Assembly (NCBI GenBank): GCA_964450185.1 | Contig: CAYVCL010000061.1 | Location: 1-16,975, forward strand | DNA from: RUG11237 sp964450185 | GTDB lineage: Bacteria; Bacillota; Clostridia; Lachnospirales; Lachnospiraceae | Direction of reading: 5' to 3' | Length of the DNA: 16,975 bases | Shown: piece by piece, positions 14,632-16,975 of the stretch | Layout of the letters: every line of letters starts with the position of its first letter | Position numbering within the stretch: position 1 is the stretch's first letter | Notes under the pieces: generated by a model | What the model was told of the DNA's origin: nothing | The model's database searches: none | The model's input: the letters and a program-made list of their open reading frames with translations, nothing else | Translations under genes and position numbers: made by a program

Positions 14632-16950
14632 TTAGCCTGTAGTTCTTACTATATCAATTATACTTTCTACTTGACGTATTTTATCAATCAGACTATTCAG
14701 TTCTTCTTTATTTCCCACTTCAAAGGACATAGAAATGGTTGCCGTTCCCTGTTTGCTGGTGCGTACATTCATAGATGCCACATCAATCTTTCTCTCGGTA
14801 AATATTTTTGTAATATCCACAAGCAATCCGGTACGGTTCTGACTGTAAATTTTAATTTCCGCCATGTATTTTTCATTTTTAGATTCGGACGCCTGCCATT
14901 CTGCATCAATCAAACGTTCTCTGTCAAAATCCTGAAGATTAATAATGTTGATACAGTCTGTTCTATGAATAGACACACCACGTCCTCTGGTGACAAAGCC
15001 AACAATTTCATCTCCCGGCAACGGACTACAGCATTTTGAAAAACGCACTGCCACATCGTGGATGCCTTTTACCACAATACCGCCCTTTGCTTTGCCTGTC
15101 GGAAGTTTTTCTTTGGCTTCCGCCACACCTTCTAACACCTGTGCATCCGTAATGACAGATTTGTGCTCTTTGTCATAAATTTCGCAAAGTTTATTAACTA
15201 CCTGTCCTTCCTTCAGTCCTCCGTGTCCCACTGCCGCAAGCACAGATTCCCAGTCTTTAAATCCATACTTACGCATCACTACGTTCATATAATCCGGCTT
15301 TAAAATATCGCTAATCACAATAGCTTTTGTTTTACAATACTGCTGAAGAAGTTCTTTTCCTTTTACAATATTATCTTCTTTCAGCTCGTTTTTAAACCAC
15401 TGGTTAATTTTATTTTTTGCCTGTGTACTCTTTACTAATTTCAGCCAGTCGCGACTTGGCCCTTTGGAATTTTGAGAAGTAAGTACCTCAATTCTATCGC
15501 CGTTCTGAATAATGTAATCGATTGGAACCAATTTACCATTTACTCTGGCTCCTACCATCTTATTTCCCACAGCACTGTGAATACTGTAAGCAAAATCTAT
15601 CGGCGTAGAACCATTTGGAAGATTCTTTACATCTCCGGATGGTGTAAAGCAGTACACATTTTCTGAAAATAAGTCAAGGTCACTTTTTAACAGATTCAAA
15701 AATTCCTTGTTATCAGACATGTCCTTCTGCCATTCCAAAATCTGTCGTAACCAGCTTAATTTTTCTTCTTCCTGTGCTTCTACTTTCTTACCATCAGAAG
15801 CTTCTTTGTATTTCCAGTGAGCTGCGATACCGTATTCTGCCGTTCTATGCATTTCATAGGTTCTAATCTGCACTTCAAATGGCTGACCGCTTGGTCCAAT
15901 CAATGTGGTATGAAGTGACTGATACATATTTGGCTTTGGCATGGCAATGTAATCTTTAAATCTTCCCGGAATTGGTTTGTACATTTCATGGATAACACCA
16001 AGTGCTGCATAACAGTCTTTTACGGTTTCTACAATAATTCGCACAGCAAATAAATCGTAAATCTGTTCCAAGGTTTTGTCCTGATTTACCATTTTCTTAT
16101 AAATACTGAAGAAATGCTTTGCACGACCGTCAATCTGAGCTGAAATTCCTGCGGAAGTAACGTGTTTTTGCACATCTCCAACAATATCATGGACAAAATC
16201 TTCTCTGGCACTTTTTCTCAGATTAATCTTATTGGCAAGTTCCTTGTACACTTCCGGCTCTAAATATTTTAGAGATAAATCGTCTAATTCAATTTTAATT
16301 TTAGAGATACCAAGTCTTTGTGCAATCGGTGCATAAATATCCATGGTTTCTCTTGCTTTTTCCCTCTGCTTTTCCGGACGCATATATTTCAATGTACGCA
16401 TGTTATGCAGACGGTCTGCCAATTTAATCAAAATTACACGAATATCTTTTGCCATGGCGAGAAACATCTTTCTCAAATTCTCTGCCTGCACTTCCACTTT
16501 ATCCATGGAATAGTTTAACTGTCCCAGTTTTGTAACACCGTCTACCAACAGTGCCACTTCAGCCCCAAATTCCTCTGTGATTTCTTCTTCTGTCATTACC
16601 GTATCTTCTACTACGTCATGCAAAAGACCTGCCACAATAGTTTCTTTGTCCAGTTCCAAATCGGCAAGAATAATTCCAACACAAAGAGGGTGAATAATAT
16701 ATGGTTCACCCGATTTTCTTGCTTGTCCTTCATGTGCTTCATATGCAATTTTATATGCCTTTTCAATCATAGAAATATCCGCAGATGGATGATATCTGCG
16801 TATACTTCCTATCAGTTCGTCATATAAAATATCCGGACTGGTAAAGTCCTGCATTGTTTTTACATTTCCGTCATTTATTAACTTTTCTTTTTCCCCTGAT
16901 GGTACGCCAATGGTACCCCCTAAATTTTGCATTTCAGGCATTCTCATCAT
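14632..16950 (-). CDS. rel: bifunctional (p)ppGpp synthetase/hydrolase, RelA/SpoT family
   Basis: This enzyme makes and degrades the alarmone (p)ppGpp, controlling the stringent response at the ribosome. About 772 residues, in order: HD hydrolase domain with HDVVEDT (about 111-117); synthetase domain with GRFKDYIAMPKPNMYQS and EVQIRT; TGS domain (starts VYCFTPSGDVKNLPNG); a zinc-finger-like region with CCSPLPGDEIVG and HRTDC; and a C-terminal ACT domain (last 75 or so residues). The intact HD box and the RFKD motif point to a bifunctional enzyme. The start is uncertain: GTG 16953, ATG 16950, 16947 and 16941 are all in frame with no clear Shine-Dalgarno, and a stop codon lies one codon above the GTG, so the gene does begin inside this window. 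The N-terminus before the HD domain is about 30 residues longer than in Bacillus subtilis Rel. It heads the operon that runs to aspS; its promoter is outside the window. Confidence 0.95.
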   Translation of the reverse strand: MMRMPEMQNLGGTIGVPSGEKEKLINDGNVKTMQDFTSPDILYDELIGSIRRYHPSADISMIEKAYKIAYEAHEGQARKSGEPYIIHPLCVGIILADLELDKETIVAGLLHDVVEDTVMTEEEITEEFGAEVALLVDGVTKLGQLNYSMDKVEVQAENLRKMFLAMAKDIRVILIKLADRLHNMRTLKYMRPEKQREKARETMDIYAPIAQRLGISKIKIELDDLSLKYLEPEVYKELANKINLRKSAREDFVHDIVGDVQKHVTSAGISAQIDGRAKHFFSIYKKMVNQDKTLEQIYDLFAVRIIVETVKDCYAALGVIHEMYKPIPGRFKDYIAMPKPNMYQSLHTTLIGPSGQPFEVQIRTYEMHRTAEYGIAAHWKYKEASDGKKVEAQEEEKLSWLRQILEWQKDMSDNKEFLNLLKSDLDLFSENVYCFTPSGDVKNLPNGSTPIDFAYSIHSAVGNKMVGARVNGKLVPIDYIIQNGDRIEVLTSQNSKGPSRDWLKLVKSTQAKNKINQWFKNELKEDNIVKGKELLQQYCKTKAIVISDILKPDYMNVVMRKYGFKDWESVLAAVGHGGLKEGQVVNKLCEIYDKEHKSVITDAQVLEGVAEAKEKLPTGKAKGGIVVKGIHDVAVRFSKCCSPLPGDEIVGFVTRGRGVSIHRTDCINIINLQDFDRERLIDAEWQASESKNEKYMAEIKIYSQNRTGLLVDITKIFTERKIDVASMNVRTSKQGTATISMSFEVGNKEELNSLIDKIRQVESIIDIVRTTG

Positions 16951-16975
16951 CACTTTTTATGTAAGTTATTTTATC

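Overview
The window is a low-GC, gene-dense piece of a Firmicutes chromosome, most probably from a gut-type anaerobe of the Lachnospiraceae (Clostridia). This rests on AT-rich codon use, a clostridial rel / metallo-beta-lactamase-fold hydrolase / hemZ / aspS gene order, an oxygen-independent HemZ-type radical SAM protein, and a large secreted protein built of leucine-rich repeats and Lachnospiraceae-style tandem beta repeats. The assignment is by protein recognition only; there is no rRNA or tRNA to confirm it.

Layout from right to left, because all but one gene lie on the minus strand. (1) 16950-10077: a tight five-gene run of rel (bifunctional (p)ppGpp synthetase/hydrolase), a glyoxalase-II-like hydrolase, hemZ, an HD-GYP domain protein and aspS. 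Intergenic gaps are 15-28 bp, with one 17-bp gene overlap, and the run ends in a strong intrinsic terminator at 10016-10056. (2) 9860-4974: a two-gene unit with its own promoter, encoding a methyl-accepting chemotaxis protein with a dCache-like sensor and a long charged cytoplasmic N-terminus, then a soluble GGDEF-GAF-like-GGDEF-EAL protein. (3) 4657-4923: the only plus-strand gene, an 88-residue protein of unknown function with a TTG start, a good promoter and a terminator hairpin shared with the convergent EAL gene. (4) 4511-753: a 1252-residue secreted protein with a signal peptide, an EF-hand-like loop, twelve 21-residue leucine-rich repeats, ten beta repeats of about 75 residues and an FN3-like C-terminus. 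(5) 654-154: a SEC-C zinc-motif protein with its own promoter and terminator. (6) 96-1: the 5' end of a group II (class C) intron inserted just after that terminator's T-tract and running off the left edge.

Signalling theme: the window encodes two probable c-di-GMP phosphodiesterases (an EAL enzyme with all catalytic residues and an HD-GYP enzyme) and no intact GGDEF cyclase site. One phosphodiesterase is paired with a chemoreceptor. The other sits inside the rel-aspS operon, so c-di-GMP turnover may be co-expressed with the stringent-response enzyme. The large secreted protein could be an output of such signalling (adhesion), but nothing in the sequence shows that link directly.

I see no CRISPR array, tRNA, rRNA or complete transposon. 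The most notable items are the terminator-targeted group IIC intron end, the perfectly phased cysteine ladder in the LRR protein, and the HD-GYP gene lodged in the rel-aspS operon.
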